Source: Hemileia vastatrix
Taxonomy: Eukaryota > Basidiomycota > Pucciniomycetes > Pucciniales > Zaghouaniaceae
DNA: 64,000 bases
NCBI GenBank assembly: GCA_030280995.1
Contig: JASXTE010000004.1
Coordinates: 16,891,501 to 16,955,500 of the forward strand
Reading direction: 5' to 3'
Shown: positions 25,001 through 36,454 of the stretch, in pieces
Numbering within the stretch: position 1 is the stretch's first letter
Layout: each line of letters starts with the position of its first letter
Program-made: the position numbers and the translations under genes
Notes under the pieces: generated by a model
Told to the model about the DNA's origin: nothing
The model's database searches: none
The model's input: only the letters and a program-made list of their open reading frames with translations

Positions 25001-27919
25001 ATGATCTTTTACAAGGCCAAGTTCATTTGTACCATGTGCAAAAGCCATTGGAAAAGCTTTAATTAATTCCAAAATATTATCTTTCTCAGGTTCACTTATC
25101 TGAGTGCCAAATGATGCTTTTGAAATTTCTGTTTCCAGAAGTTCCATCTCATTGGATTCTCTTCCTTTAGACGGGGAATTTGTTACTGACTCAATGTGTA
25201 AGACTGTGTTAAAAGAATTTATTTTAAATTTCCTTTTACCATTCATGCCAATCGTAAAATTGTTATTAGCAGGGTCTAATTTTACACCAAATTTAGTCAG
25301 AATATCATTTCCAATGATAAAACAGTTACTACAATTTGTATTATCCATTACTACAAAGTCACAAGTTACCCTTACATAACCATGTTGGTGTTTAAAGAAA
25401 ACAGCAGCTTTGTATTTACCAATGGGGTGTAGTACTGATCCAAAACCTCTCCAATTTTTATTTTGAAGTGGTTCAAGCTTAAACTTATATTCACTATCAA
25501 TTTTCTGTAATGTATTAGTGGAAACAACTGAACCAGCAGCTCCTGTGTCCAATACAATATTAACATTTTCACCAGAAATGATAGCTGGAACCGTGATAGG
25601 TGTCATTCTAAAGTTATCAGCTTGTATATCCTTAATGATTTCAGCATCCTCAAAATTCATCAAAGATTCATTTGAGTCCATATTTAATATTGGATTTTCA
25701 AAGATGGACAAATCATCTTCCAACATACAGACTTCATTCTCATCACTATATGAGATATTGCTGTCATAATCACTTGATTCTTTACTTTTTTCAGTTTCAG
25801 TTTCAGATTCACGTTGATTTTCAACAATATTTATGTTTTTCTCACATTTGTGACCTTTGACCCAAGGTTTGTTACACTTATAACAAGTATTTGTTTCATA
25901 CTTTTTAGGTACTACAGGTGCAGTAGGTTTTTTCTGCTTCTCCTGAAGTGTTTTTGAATTCTGAGTTTTTACAGGTTCAACATTTTGCTTATAAGTGGAA
26001 TACCTTGATTCATACTTATGGTTTAATAATATTTCATTGCAAATATTAATAAAGTCAGTATATTCAGTAACATTTAATGTTCTAGCTACAACAATGTCTC
26101 TGACAGATATAGGTAATTTGTATATTATCTTATCTTTCCATAAGTTAAAATCCATATGAGGCTCAATGGCTTTTAATATTTTGTTTAAATTCATTAAAAA
26201 TACCATAGGTTTGTCACCATTCAACGGATTATACCTAGTCTTCTCATACAGTCTTTGCTGAGTAAGCCTGAATTTAGAACCTCCAAATTGTTTTTCAATA
26301 AGTTGTTTCCATTCAGCCCAAGAGTAGTCTCTACCCTCACTTAAGACAGCTTCAAACCATAATAAAGCAACATCCTTAAATAAAGAAATTAATTTTGATG
26401 TTATCTCTTCATCTGGTAACTTATATGAGAATTTCAAGTTGTCAATTCTTTGAATAAAATGTTGCCAATCAGAGCTGGCTTCCCCATCATAAGTTGGGTA
26501 CTGATCTATTTTAGGCCAGCTCTTCTGATTGGATTTTATCTCACTAATCTTAGGTAAATTCAACAACTCATTCACTTTTGATAAATGGTCTTGTATTTCT
26601 TCCTGAACGGATTTGTGACTTACATTTTCAGATTTGACACTACCACCAGATGGTTTTAATTGTGGTGGTACAGGGAAGGAATGAGATTCACTTTTGCCAA
26701 TGAAAGGATTATTATTATATTGATTATACTTATGATTATCCTGGTTCATTAGTAGATTGGCAGTTTCAATCTCAACTTTAGTTAATCTTTGTAGCAGCTC
26801 AGAGACACTTTGATTTGTCTGTGCAAAAGATAACTTTGTTCTTGATTCAGTTTTTAATAAGTGTGTTTCATATATTTTTTCTAACTCACAAAATTTGTTT
26901 GAAAGGTCATTATATTTATTACTCAATGAATCATATTTAAGAGTTAGAGACAAATGTTCTTTCTCTTATTCTTTATTACGTGTTGCTAATTGAGAAATGT
27001 TCAATGTTAAGGATGAAATTGTATCACTAGTGAGCTTAACTGTCTGTTCCTCACAATCAGTCATTCTATTCCACAATGCTGAAACAATTCTATGGACAGT
27101 TGGATTATTGTTAAAATATTCCATGTCCTCCTTTTCAATTCTCTCACTCTCCTGTGAACTTCTCATCTCACTAGTAGGTGGTTGCAACTGAGGATTAACT
27201 GTATTATCATTGTATATAGTACTGTTATTATGGACAAAAGACAAGTCAGGTGTATCTACTCTAAAACCTAAATTTCTTAAATCCTCCTCTATTTTTTGTA
27301 CAGATTTAACATCAATAGAATTACCTATATTGTAATTATCAGTATTATGTCTAATCTGAGAGGGTAAGTTACTTACCAAGGGATGGTTGCCAGTCCTGAT
27401 TTTTGGCGCTTTTTTCCCTTGTAAGGGTGAGCTGAGGAAGTCAGATGAGGGGGCGGATCCCTGTTGCAACTGTGGCTTGTCCACTGTTGGTGAAACCAGT
27501 CCCATTTCCATTTGTCTACCAGGATTTTCTCCTGGGAGTGAGTGGACCCTCCTTGGGTAGGGGGTTGCTGATTTGATTGACTGGGCTGGCTTCCCTTTAA
27601 TTCTGCCATTGCCTGATTCATCTGCTGAAATCCTACCTTGCAATTGTTTTGCAACTGCTCTACTTCTTTGAACATGAGAGATTTTGATTCCTCTAGCTTC
27701 AGAACCTGTTTGGCCAGGTGGGACAGTTGATCCTGAAGAGGAGGAGACGTCTTTTTGATAGTTATCTTTTTTAAGAGGGCGTCCTTTTCCTCTATACTCA
27801 TGCTTTCTGGCTGGGGGTACTGTTGTCCCTCCATGGTGATGTCCTGGAAAGTTTTTATTAGCTTTAGACCTGGTATTATAAGCAGGCTGTTCACTTACAC
27901 TATCCTGAGGAGCACTCAT
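22052..27919 (-). CDS. Element B gag-pol polyprotein (one in-frame stop)
   Basis: A single frame of about 1955 codons from ATG 27919 to the stop at 22052, broken only by TAA at 26968-26966 within a K/E-rich stretch where CAA would fit. Numbering from the codon at 26953: capsid about 145-330, non-canonical zinc knuckle 'CYKCNKPWVKGHKC' about 356-370, protease 'DTGAAGSVVS' about 469, RT 'YIDDII' about 822, RNase H 'YTDASF' about 970, integrase zinc region about 1204-1245 with 'CDSCQKSK', catalytic D, D, E at about 1274, 1336 and 1372 ('MDFVTG', 'SDRD', 'LAERM'), chromodomain about 1580-1630 ('YLLRFKNKSS', 'WIPENEI'). Two oddities: 'AGRFD' where A has 'AGHFD', so a zinc-ligand His is Arg, and 'LCGDYR' where A has 'LCVDYR'. 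Probably inactive but recently active. Confidence 0.92.
27373..27834 (-). CDS. Overlapping ORF inside gag of element B (coiled coil, KWxWDW motif)
   Basis: 153-aa frame, +1 relative to gag, starting at the second ATG of the element transcript in the context CACCATGG, about 85 nt inside gag with no other ATG between. Features: 'MEGQQYPQP' start, helical heptad-like segment ('LSHLAKQVLKLEESKSL'), Q/S/P-rich linker, 'SQEKILVDKWKWDWFHQQW', 'AHPYKGKKRQK' and stop. The element A counterpart has the same layout and nearly the same length. Aligned motifs are stronger in this frame than in gag, which suggests selection on this protein. Function unknown. Nucleic-acid binding by the basic tail and self-association through the coil are guesses. 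Confidence 0.68.
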   Translation of the reverse strand: MEGQQYPQPESMSIEEKDALLKKITIKKTSPPLQDQLSHLAKQVLKLEESKSLMFKEVEQLQNNCKVGFQQMNQAMAELKGSQPSQSNQQPPTQGGSTHSQEKILVDKWKWDWFHQQWTSHSCNRDPPPHLTSSAHPYKGKKRQKSGLATIPW

Positions 27920-28430
27920 ATTGTTCAGAATAACAATATTTTACGTCTACAAAAGAAAAAACTCTATGGAATTTAGTAGACAAGAGATATTAGCAATTAT
28001 ATTACTAATAAAAAAGCAATGGAGCTTACCCTGAATTTATATCTTTATTTATTTAAATAAAATGTAAGAAAAATTCGAAAAAATCTGTTAAAAATATAAT
28101 AATAAGTTTAACTAGACCTCTATAAGGGTGAATAATTAGCTTACCAATCTTTAGCCAAATACCAATTTTATTGGGTGTTATATTGGTGTCCAAATACCAA
28201 GTGAAATTGGGTTTATATCGGGTACAGTTACTACTGTAAATATCTAATTTTTATAATAAAAAATTAGTACAATTATTATAATGGTTCTTTTCCGCAATCA
28301 ATGAGTTATGATGACCCACTAATATGCCGCAGACCCAAATATTTGGTTAATTTTGAGTTGTACTAAGGTAAAAATCACGTCCCAAGGCTTATACTAAATA
28401 ATAAGTAAAATATAAGGAAAGACCCCCAAT
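27920..28430 (-). other. Element B leader with primer-binding site
   Basis: Untranslated leader between 5' LTR and gag start. TGGGGGTCTTTCC (28428-28416, minus) directly follows the LTR end CTGACA and begins with the TGG expected for tRNA priming. Unlike A, there is no clear tandem-repeat array here. Confidence 0.75.
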
Positions 28431-28845
28431 TGTCAGTATAGTCTAGTATATAAGTATGATATAATAGTGTTATTTTATGGTCCTACTACTTATTAATAAA
28501 TGATTTAGTGATTAAACCTCAGGGGAAGACTAATAGAATAGTTATACTCAAATAAAACTCACAATACTTGGATTTAAATGCGTGCTAGTGGTGGAAAATA
28601 GAAGAATAAAATATAGTTAAAGCCCTTATAAATTGATATTATCTTTATAAAAGCTATAACTATATTTTATTCTTCTATTTTCCACCACTAGCACGCATTT
28701 AAATCTAAGTATTGTGAGTTTTATTTGAGTATAACTATTCTATTAGTCTTCCCCTGAGGTTTAATCACTAAATCATTTATTAATAAGTAGTAGGACCATA
28801 AAATAACACTATTATATCATACTTATATACTAGACTATACTGACA
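28431..28845 (-). repeat. Element B aberrant 5' LTR: 415-bp foldback
   Basis: Near-perfect inverted repeat of 188 bp (28431-28618 and 28658-28845) around a 39-bp centre. The 188-bp arm equals the outer end (U5) of the 3' LTR at 20755-20942, and the 39 bp equal the next 39 bases of that LTR (20943-20981) in inverted orientation. The U3 part of the 5' LTR (about 950 bp) is absent. The element therefore ends in U5 on both sides, yet has a perfect CAAGT duplication, so this form is the one that integrated. Confidence 0.9.
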
Positions 28846-28850
28846 CAAGT

Positions 28851-29823
28851 AATGAAGAAGGCTAACTAGTTAAGCGAGCTGTCAAAACTATGAACCTAGA
28901 ATTAAAGCAAAGAGAGTGGGGACTCAATCGTAAAACTACCCAAGAGTTAAGGCAACTAGACGCAGCGTTAGGATAAGTCAAACCTGGAACTAGCGCTGAA
29001 ACAAAACAAGGTATAGTTAAAAGCGCATATGTGGAGAATCAGTGAAACAAGTTAATACTAGTGTTAGTAATTATAGGGTCTGATTTAGGTGCTGTAGTTG
29101 TTGCAAGCAGTGTAAGTAGCATACTAATAAATTAGTTATTGTTTTACTAATGTGGTGCTAGAGTCAGCGCTGGAGATCCATTAGGGAACTGTGTCTTGAG
29201 CGCTGGAAGAATATAAAAGGAGGACTATTAGGTAGGGACAAGGGGAGGACTGGTCGATCTATCTATTTAGTTAATAAAATAAGAAAAATTGCATTAGTTG
29301 TCATTTTAAAAAGCAGATCTTAGAAAAATCAATATAGAGATATACTTTTAGCTATAGTCGTAGTACCCAGTATAAGATATTAGATCTTTTTGTTATTAAT
29401 TGTTTGAGAGAATATTAAAAATTATTTTCTGAGTCTTTTAGAGTTTGTGCGTCTGTGTGTGTATTTCATAAAGTATAGTGAAAGAGCGCAACATAGAGAG
29501 AATATATAGATTCAGTGGGATTAACTATTATTAGAGATATTTTATTACTATAATAAGGCATATTCAAAGAGAGCGCTTCAAGAGGGAGTAGCTTTGGATA
29601 ATAGCGCTTGTTAAGAATAGAAATATCCAGATAGTAATACTTGTTTTTTTTCCTTATCTTTAACTCATCTCAACTTATAAACTTTCTAGTCAAATATTAG
29701 TGTTACACATTATTACACTGTCTTTTTAAAAAAGAGTGGCAGGCGCTTCTTTTTATAAATTAAAAAGGAGAACCAACCCATCTCGCATTGTGTCTACTGC
29801 TTAGTACTTTAGAACAGTCTACA
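28851..29823 (+). repeat. Element D 5' LTR, second part
   Basis: Matches 46911-47883. Contains TATAAAAGG at 29212-29220 as likely core promoter, and ends GTCTACA. The primer-binding site TTGGTGTCCCAACAGGGGC follows at 29825. Confidence 0.92.
29212..29220 (+). promoter_or_regulatory. TATA box of the D LTR
   Basis: TATAAAAGG in the 5' LTR, repeated at 47272-47280 in the 3' LTR. Confidence 0.65.
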
Positions 29824-29824
29824 A

Positions 29825-29843
29825 TTGGTGTCCCAACAGGGGC
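29825..29843 (+). promoter_or_regulatory. Element D primer-binding site
   Basis: TTGGTGTCCCAACAGGGGC begins one base after the LTR. Resembles the site of element C (TGGCGCCCAACGTGGGG), supporting kinship of C and D. The tRNA primer was not identified. Confidence 0.75.
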
Positions 29844-29941
29844 ATAATTGTAACTAGTATTTTTGATTAGATTGTTTGGTATTTTAGGGTTTCGTCAAGA
29901 GGACGTCATCAAGCTGGCGCTTCAGCAGAAAAGTTGTAGGG

Positions 29942-31434
29942 TGTCAGCCTTAATATTCTCAGGACTGAGTAAAATTACTAACAAATTATGTTAAACATAT
30001 GTAGCATACATGGGAACAATAAATAATTGTATAAAAAATTGATTTAATACAAGTATATGCCATTATAAAGCATTATATACACGCATATATCCACCTTATT
30101 TAAGTCTTATGTACTTAATATTAAGTTAGAATATGTTAGGGTAACCTTAAGAGCCTTAGCCATAAGTCTACATAATTTTTAAGTACACATAAAGCTAATT
30201 TTTCTATTATTTTATTGAAATAATTGATAAATGCGCTTATTATCACTAAAAGCTGGATATATGCGCTATAAATGTTAAGATAATAAAAATGCGCCTTGAC
30301 AGATCAATTTTCCTTATTTGGAACAATTGATCTGGCTATTTAAAAGTGTAAAAATAACACTTTTCAAATTTGGTGTTTTTTATGCCAGAAATGGCCTCTG
30401 TGCAGTGGCTACATACTGCCTGCATTTTTCCCATGTGAATAGCTTCATTTTTAGCAAAGTTAGTATTTTTCAGGCTAAAATTACCCCACATACATGCACT
30501 ATATGTGGAAACACACTAAAATAGGCGAGGGACGCTTATTTAATGTCTTAATTTAGTTTCAATGTGAATTAACCTTATTAAATGCACTAATTACATTAGT
30601 TACATCAGTCTTGGCGCCCAATTATGCTACCACGCTTAAAAATCGCCTATTTAGTCAAGGATTTACCCGTGGCTACGCCTGCCAAGAGTCTGCATACAGG
30701 GATCAGCCCTTACATGCATTAAACTGGGTTTTTCAGTGGTTTCTCAGTCAATAATGCTTATTTTTGGACAGGGATTTCACGTATAAATTTGTAATAATTA
30801 ACTCTAAAATTTCTACTGTTAATCCCCCTTAATACTGTGTTATATTTAGTACCTTTTTCTTTATTTTTAGTCTATTAAAATTAGATATTACACGCATATA
30901 CACTCTTTTTTGGGTTATTCTTTATTTGTGATGGATTATCCCTATTATTTCAGGATTTTGGCGTGTGATATTATTCTTTGGTTGTCATTGGTCATTCCTT
31001 ATGTTGTTGGACAGGTCTATTAGTTTGTTTCAGGCGCATTTGGCTGTGTATAGGATTGGAATCATCAAGGGGCATCATTGGGGAATTATTGGGTATAAAA
31101 GGAGGGGGTTTTTGGTCATATTTTCTACATTCAATTTATCATTTATACAATTACAAATTACAATATAACCAATACAATTTATCTTACATTTTATTAGTAC
31201 TTTAGAGAGTCTTTGAATAGTATTTTAAACATATTACATCTATTTTTTCTGCACAACAATAAGCCTTGTAATACCAATTATAATAAGTGAGAGTAAATTA
31301 CAGAGCCTTATAATTGATTTTATTCTACTACTTGCTTGTCTTATACCATTGTATTCATTTGGGACCTTTTGTAAATCTTCTAGACACTAGACCAGTAAGC
31401 TATTCACGTCTCTGGACTTGGACTTAGCCTGACA
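29942..31434 (+). mobile_element. Solo LTR F
   Basis: 1493 bp, TGTCAGCC to CTGACA, flanked by the 5-bp duplication TAGGG (29937-29941 and 31435-31439), inserted in the leader of D. Its start resembles the 3' LTR of B. Contains GGTATAAAAGG with TATAAAA at 31094-31100. No internal region remains. A second copy with the same length, after removing insertions, is F2 at 49211. Confidence 0.93.
31094..31100 (+). promoter_or_regulatory. TATA box in solo LTR F
   Basis: TATAAAA followed by a G-rich run. Conserved in F2 at 50890-50896, so it is a family feature. Confidence 0.65.
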
Positions 31435-31465
31435 TAGGGTTTACAACAAGTGGATCAATAGCCGT

Positions 31466-32410
31466 TGTAGACAATCCTATAGTACTAGCTATAGGCCTTG
31501 ACCAAGGGAGTTGGAGAAAAACCAGAGAGAAAATCCCCTGTCCCTTTAGAAAAATAAGTGAGATTGACATGTTGCAGCAAATTTAAGATCTGTTTGCTAG
31601 ACCCTCTAATTAAACACTCTTGACCTCTTTAAAAGTGAATATAATAGTCCCAGACAGGCTGCCAGAAAGAGTTGAAATGAACAGTAATATATTCCAACAA
31701 AAAACCAGCCAATTAGACAATGAGGATCAGAGAGGCAATGAGTAAAGAGATAAGATTTTTCTCCTAAAAATCTTCCCACACACGCATCATACAGCCAGCG
31801 CACAGACCACCCTGACCAATTCCCCAGCCAAAATCCAGCTTTCCCAGCCTTTTTCATGCATAAAAGTGCATTTTAGCGCCTCCCCAGTGCCCAGGATGCC
31901 AGGCCGCTTGGGGGCGGCTCCACTTAGGGGTAGGAAGGCCGCATGGGGGCAGGCTGGCCGCTTCTAGGCCCTAAAACACCCATACAACCCATAAAAACCC
32001 TAAAAAACCCTAAAACCCACAACTTCACTAATAAACAAGATAAACACACATAAGACATACCAAAATGAAAAGAAAATAATGGAAAATTAGCTGAGACATA
32101 ATAAGTGACCCTTTCTTAAGTCTAAATAAGCACCACTAAGTAATAAACATCCGATAAATACCAATAACAACACCATAACTACCCTATAAAACAAGGTAAC
32201 CACCCATAAGGGATACCAAAATGAAGAGAAAAGAAAGGACATTAAGCTGAGAAATAATAAGTGACCCTAGCTTAAGCCTCCATAAACACTACTAAATATC
32301 TCCTAAATATGAAAAAATCCACTAATAACACCATAAACCCAATAACATCCTACATACCAAATACCCCAAAATATGCACTCCAAAAGCCTACCCAGGTTTG
32401 GATCACCACA
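31466..32410 (-). repeat. Element C 3' LTR
   Basis: Plus-strand reading TGTAGACAATCC to GGATCACCACA. Near-identical to 36455-37400, and also present as the solo LTR at 8993-9923 in the opposite orientation. Confidence 0.92.
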
Positions 32411-32734
32411 TCCTCCCTCCAATCAAGAATTTCCCAATTCTTCCTTCGCCCAAACTATTCTTGAACACCTATTTAGAATCTTTACAAACAGCTTATTTCT
32501 CTCTTCCACCAGATCCTATTCCATCCTAAGTGAACTTCTGAACCAGCAATCCAAGCTTCTTCTTTAAAACTTCTCTTGCACCATGCCTTTAAATTAAATC
32601 TATCTCTTTGAAAAGAATCTCTTTCTTCTCTTCCTGAATTTCAACTCTGGCTGTACCAGCCTCCAACAATGAAAAGTGATATCCAGTTGACAAGTCCTCC
32701 CGACTATAACCTTCTACCAGCATAAAAATTTCCT

Positions 32735-34230
32735 CATTTTATAGTCTTGGGGGACTCACAACTCTCAGTTTAAAGTCTTGGGGGACTAAAAGCCCTCAGT
32801 TAAAAGTCTTGGGGGACTAACAGCCCTCAGTTTATTGTCTTGGGGGACTCCAAAAATCCTCAGTTTATAGTCTTGGGGAACTGAAAAAACCTGAATCACA
32901 GAACCCAGAACCAGAGATCAACCAGAAAAAGATTTAGAGAAGTAACTAACTTTCTGGGGTAAGTGTATATAGAGCTGCCAGCCCATCAGTCACCCCCAAA
33001 CTTGCCTTTACAAAATTCAGAAGTTCCCCCTTGGATCCTTCTGCCTTTAAACTTCCACCTCACACTGCCTACCATTCCTCAGTTTATAGTCTTGGGGGAC
33101 TTCACCATCAACAATCCTCAGTTTAAAGTCTTGGGGGACTAACACAGTGTTCAGTTTAAAGTCTTGACGGACTAATTCTTGACAAAATCTTGAAACCAGC
33201 CAGTTTAAAGTCTTGGAGGACTACTAGTTCCACAGTAGTAAAATTAAATTCTTGAATAAATCTTTAACAACCAGCTAGTTTTAAGTCTTGGAGGACTAAC
33301 AGAATTTTCAGTTTAAAGTCTTGATAGACATCAAAAAATCTTGAGCCCGTAATTAAAAGGTCAGTTTAAAGTCTTGAACTACTTTCCATAAAAAAAATCT
33401 TGTAGATATATCCCATAATTAAAAAAAATTCAGCTTGAAGTCTTGAAGGACCTTCCAGAAAAAAAATCTTGAAAATATATCCCATAAATCCCCAAACCAA
33501 AAACCATCAAATCCAAAACATTTAACCTCCTTTAACAAATAAAACAAAATAAAATGGTATCCCCCAGCCAATTGATGAGCTGATCCCCTGATACCTTACC
33601 CACATCCAAGTGCACCTTGATGTGGTCACACCTAAAAAAAATTTTATTTTTTTATTTTTATTTTGACTCCTTCTCTTCTACCAAAAACATTGCCAGAGCC
33701 CTATGTTAAGCCTTTGAACAAACATAGCCTCCATAAAAAAATTAAAAGAAAAAAAAGAGAAAAAAAGAAAAAAATCTTGAATCCACCACTTTCACAGTCA
33801 ACACCCTAGAACCACATAGTAAAGCCAGCTCCAGGTCAACAGAAGAGATCACTGGGTGGGCTCCCTCCAATAAGTAAAAATGATGGGAGACCACCAGTGA
33901 TCCACCACCAATCCAAAAGCACCAAAATACATCCAAGGCAATCCAGTTTAAAGTCATAGAGGACTAAAAACCTAAAACACAAAAAAACAACACTAGAATT
34001 CAACTAGAAAAAAACCAAAGGCTTGAAACAGACATTCTGGGGTAACTGTTCTACAGAGCAGCCATCTCATCAGTTACCCCCACACTTGCCAAAGTAAAAT
34101 CTAGAAGCCCCCCCTGGGTACCTTCTAACAAAAACACAACATCCAACAAAATTAAACAAAACCAATAAACATGAGGGGTCCAGCACTTGAAGACCAAATG
34201 AATTTCCAGTTTAAAGTCATGGTGGACTAA
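32735..34230 (-). repeat. Hairpin-repeat tract of element C (about 15 copies of an AGTC..GACT motif)
   Basis: Plus-strand consensus CAGTTTAAAGTCTTGGGG + GACT. Copies near 32740, 32768, 32798, 32828, 32860, 33078, 33118, 33151, 33201, 33275, 33308, 33361, 33430, 33943 and 34209. The core AGTC...GACT can form a short stem, and many variants keep GTC/GAC while the loop changes (for example GTCATGGTGGAC, GTCTTGATAGAC). Related copies occur in C2 (53410-54720, 55365). Other blocks also repeat: a 'tctggggtaa' block with a following 'catcagtcacccc' segment near 32953, 34023 and 34299. No coding sense seen. An RNA element of the transcript is plausible. Confidence 0.8.
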
Positions 34231-34785
34231 AAACCTGTTAAAGAAAAAAAACCAATACTAGAATTCAACAAAATTAATAGAAGGAGTTGGAAACAGACAA
34301 TCTGGGGTAAATGTTGATAGAGCAGCCAGCTCATCAGTCACCCCCACACTTGCCAAAATAAAATCTAGAAGCCCCACCCCTGGGTACCTTCTAAAAAAAA
34401 GGATTTTCCAACACAACTCTTCTCCCGTAAAAAACTAAAACCATTAAAAAACCATTAAAATTCTTAAAAGCCAAAAAAATCCATTTCAGAAATAAAATTT
34501 TGCAGTTTAACCTCATGCTGGAGGTGAAATAAAACCAATAATCTTCTTTTTTATCTTCATTTTCTTTTAAATAAAATACCCATCTTCACATGAATTTTTC
34601 TTTTCTTCCATCTTCATTTTACTAAGATTATTTTTTTCATTACGGGCAGGCCGCCCAATGTTGGAGGTGCCGCCTGAAGCGGCCTGGCCTTTCTTCCTTT
34701 TTTTTATATAGAGACTTGAACCAGAGAGACTGAAAAGAATTGGACAAAGCAAAAAAAAATCCTGACCAAATACTTAGAGGCCAAA

Positions 34786-36215
34786 TTAAGCAAAACCAAA
34801 ACAAATTAAGTAGTTTATCCTCATTTCGGAGGAATCAGATTCTTGAAATCCAAGGTTTAAAACAATAAGCTTGCCCCTAGGGCTTGAACCTCCTAAGCTC
34901 CTCTTCCAATTCTGATATCCCAGAATCAGACCTCCAAACAAATCTTCCATCCTCCTCCATACACTGAGTCTACCATAGTTCACATAACCAGTATCAATAA
35001 ATTCTCCATCCTGTGAAACATCTGGAACCTCCGCCACATCTTTAAAATCAACCTCCATACCAGTAACATCCAAAACATCACAAATTCCCCCTTCCCTATA
35101 GGAATCTTGCTTAGAATCTGCAAAATCCTCCAGAATAACATCCATAAAATAAAAATTAAAATCCTCCTCCAAGCAGAGACCTTCTGATCTTGAGGGAACC
35201 ACCTGAAAATAATCTTCCTCTATGATAAAAAGATCCAAGACAGAATCTTTCTGTCCATCCAAAAATTCAACTGATACATCCTCCTCCAATAAGCCATTAT
35301 CTGAACTTGAGAAAGAAAAATAATCATCCCTCAAAAACCATTCATCCACCACAGATTCCTTCTCAATATCCCAAAATCATTTTTCATGACCAGACAAGTC
35401 CTCCTTTCCACATAATTCACCCAAACTTGAGGAAATACACTGTTCCTCCAGTGTGTACATTTCCAAAAAATCCAGTGAAGCACATTCCTGAGATTCCATG
35501 GCATCCTTTGGAAAAGATAAATCAGTTTCACAAACATCATCAGAGTCCCCATCTTCAAAGATTGATGGCTCCAACACCTCTCCAGAAACTGAATTTTCCA
35601 CCACAGTCTCCAGAAACTCTACATCCAACAGGATTTCCTCTACAGATTCCACATCCCTATCCATCATACCATCCAAATATTTCAAAATAACCTCCTTCAG
35701 AATAGCCATACCAGGATTCCTATTTTCCCCATTTGGAAGATTCTTCATCAAGTCAGCCTTGAAAAGAATCTCCATAACCTCCACCTTTACATTCCTACCC
35801 ATGCCACTCCAAAATACATACTTGGCCCCATCTTCATGTGGTAATATATCATTGTATACCAGATGATCCAGAGACTCCCCAAACTCCTCCATAAATTCCC
35901 CATACTGTGAAAAAGATGTTACACCACCTTTCAATTCCAACTTCCCAGCAATCCCATGAAGATCCACCATTGAGAAAGTAGTGGGCCACCTTTTAACCAT
36001 TTCAATCTTCAACTTTCCCCAGTCCTGACTCCTATATCCTGCCATACCAGAAACTTCCTTCTCCACGTCCCTATTACCAATGAAAAAGATTACTTGCTTA
36101 ACCATGTCCAACAGTGAGGCCCCATCAATCTCAGCAGCAACCTCAAACCTATCCAAAACCCCTTTGCATCCTCCCCAAAAAACATTGAACCATCCCAAGA
36201 CTGAATCCTAACCAT
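34786..36215 (-). pseudogene. Element C gag-like protein
   Basis: From ATG 36215 (minus) the frame starts 'MVRIQSWDGSMFFG'. A shift near 36170 is needed to enter the long frame that reads 'LDRFEVAAEIDGASLLDMV' and 'MVKRWP', homologous to D gag ('FLRRFEQAAEVHGA', 'MLKRWP'). The frame runs to TGA 35379-35377, then continues in the same frame to 34786, so one stop splits about 460 codons. The second half is very acidic with repeated 'EED' segments and no zinc knuckle, protease or RT motif. Only the N-terminal capsid-like part is recognisable. Confidence 0.75.
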
Positions 36216-36454
36216 CCTAGGAATTCCAAGTTACAGCCTCCAATCTCCACCAAAGATAGCCAAAGTCCCCACCAAGAGCCTTAGAGACCTAGGAGGGACC
36301 AAATCCAACAGAAAAGAAGACCCCTAGACCAACCACAAAGAGATATAGAACCAAATCCAAAATCCACCAAAGGAGATCCACCAAAGAGAGAAGCCTAGAT
36401 CAACAGAGATTCCAAAAATCCAACAGATTCGTACCCCACGTTGGGCGCCAGAAA

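Larger units (their letters stand above)
20755..28845 (-). mobile_element. Element B: Ty3/gypsy retrotransposon with chromodomain, nested in the D 5' LTR
   Basis: 8.1-kb minus-strand element with perfect 5-bp duplication CAAGT (20750-20754 and 28846-28850). Order on the minus strand: aberrant 5' LTR (28845-28431), primer-binding site TGGGGGTCTTTCC, leader, gag-pol (27919-22052) with one in-frame stop, polypurine tract, 3' LTR (21931-20755). Its coding region is the best preserved in the window. Its left end and its right end are both U5 ends (see the 5' LTR entry). Confidence 0.94.

Noticed and set aside
30318..31205. Frames of 67-75 aa in solo LTR F
   Set aside because: Not conserved in F2, where the same stretch is broken. 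Chance ORFs in an LTR.
34567..34752. 61-aa minus-strand frame in element C
   Set aside because: Short, in the noncoding tract, no conserved counterpart in C2.
35307..35866. Plus-strand frames of 122-127 aa opposite C gag
   Set aside because: Shadows of the homologous minus-strand gag-like frame.
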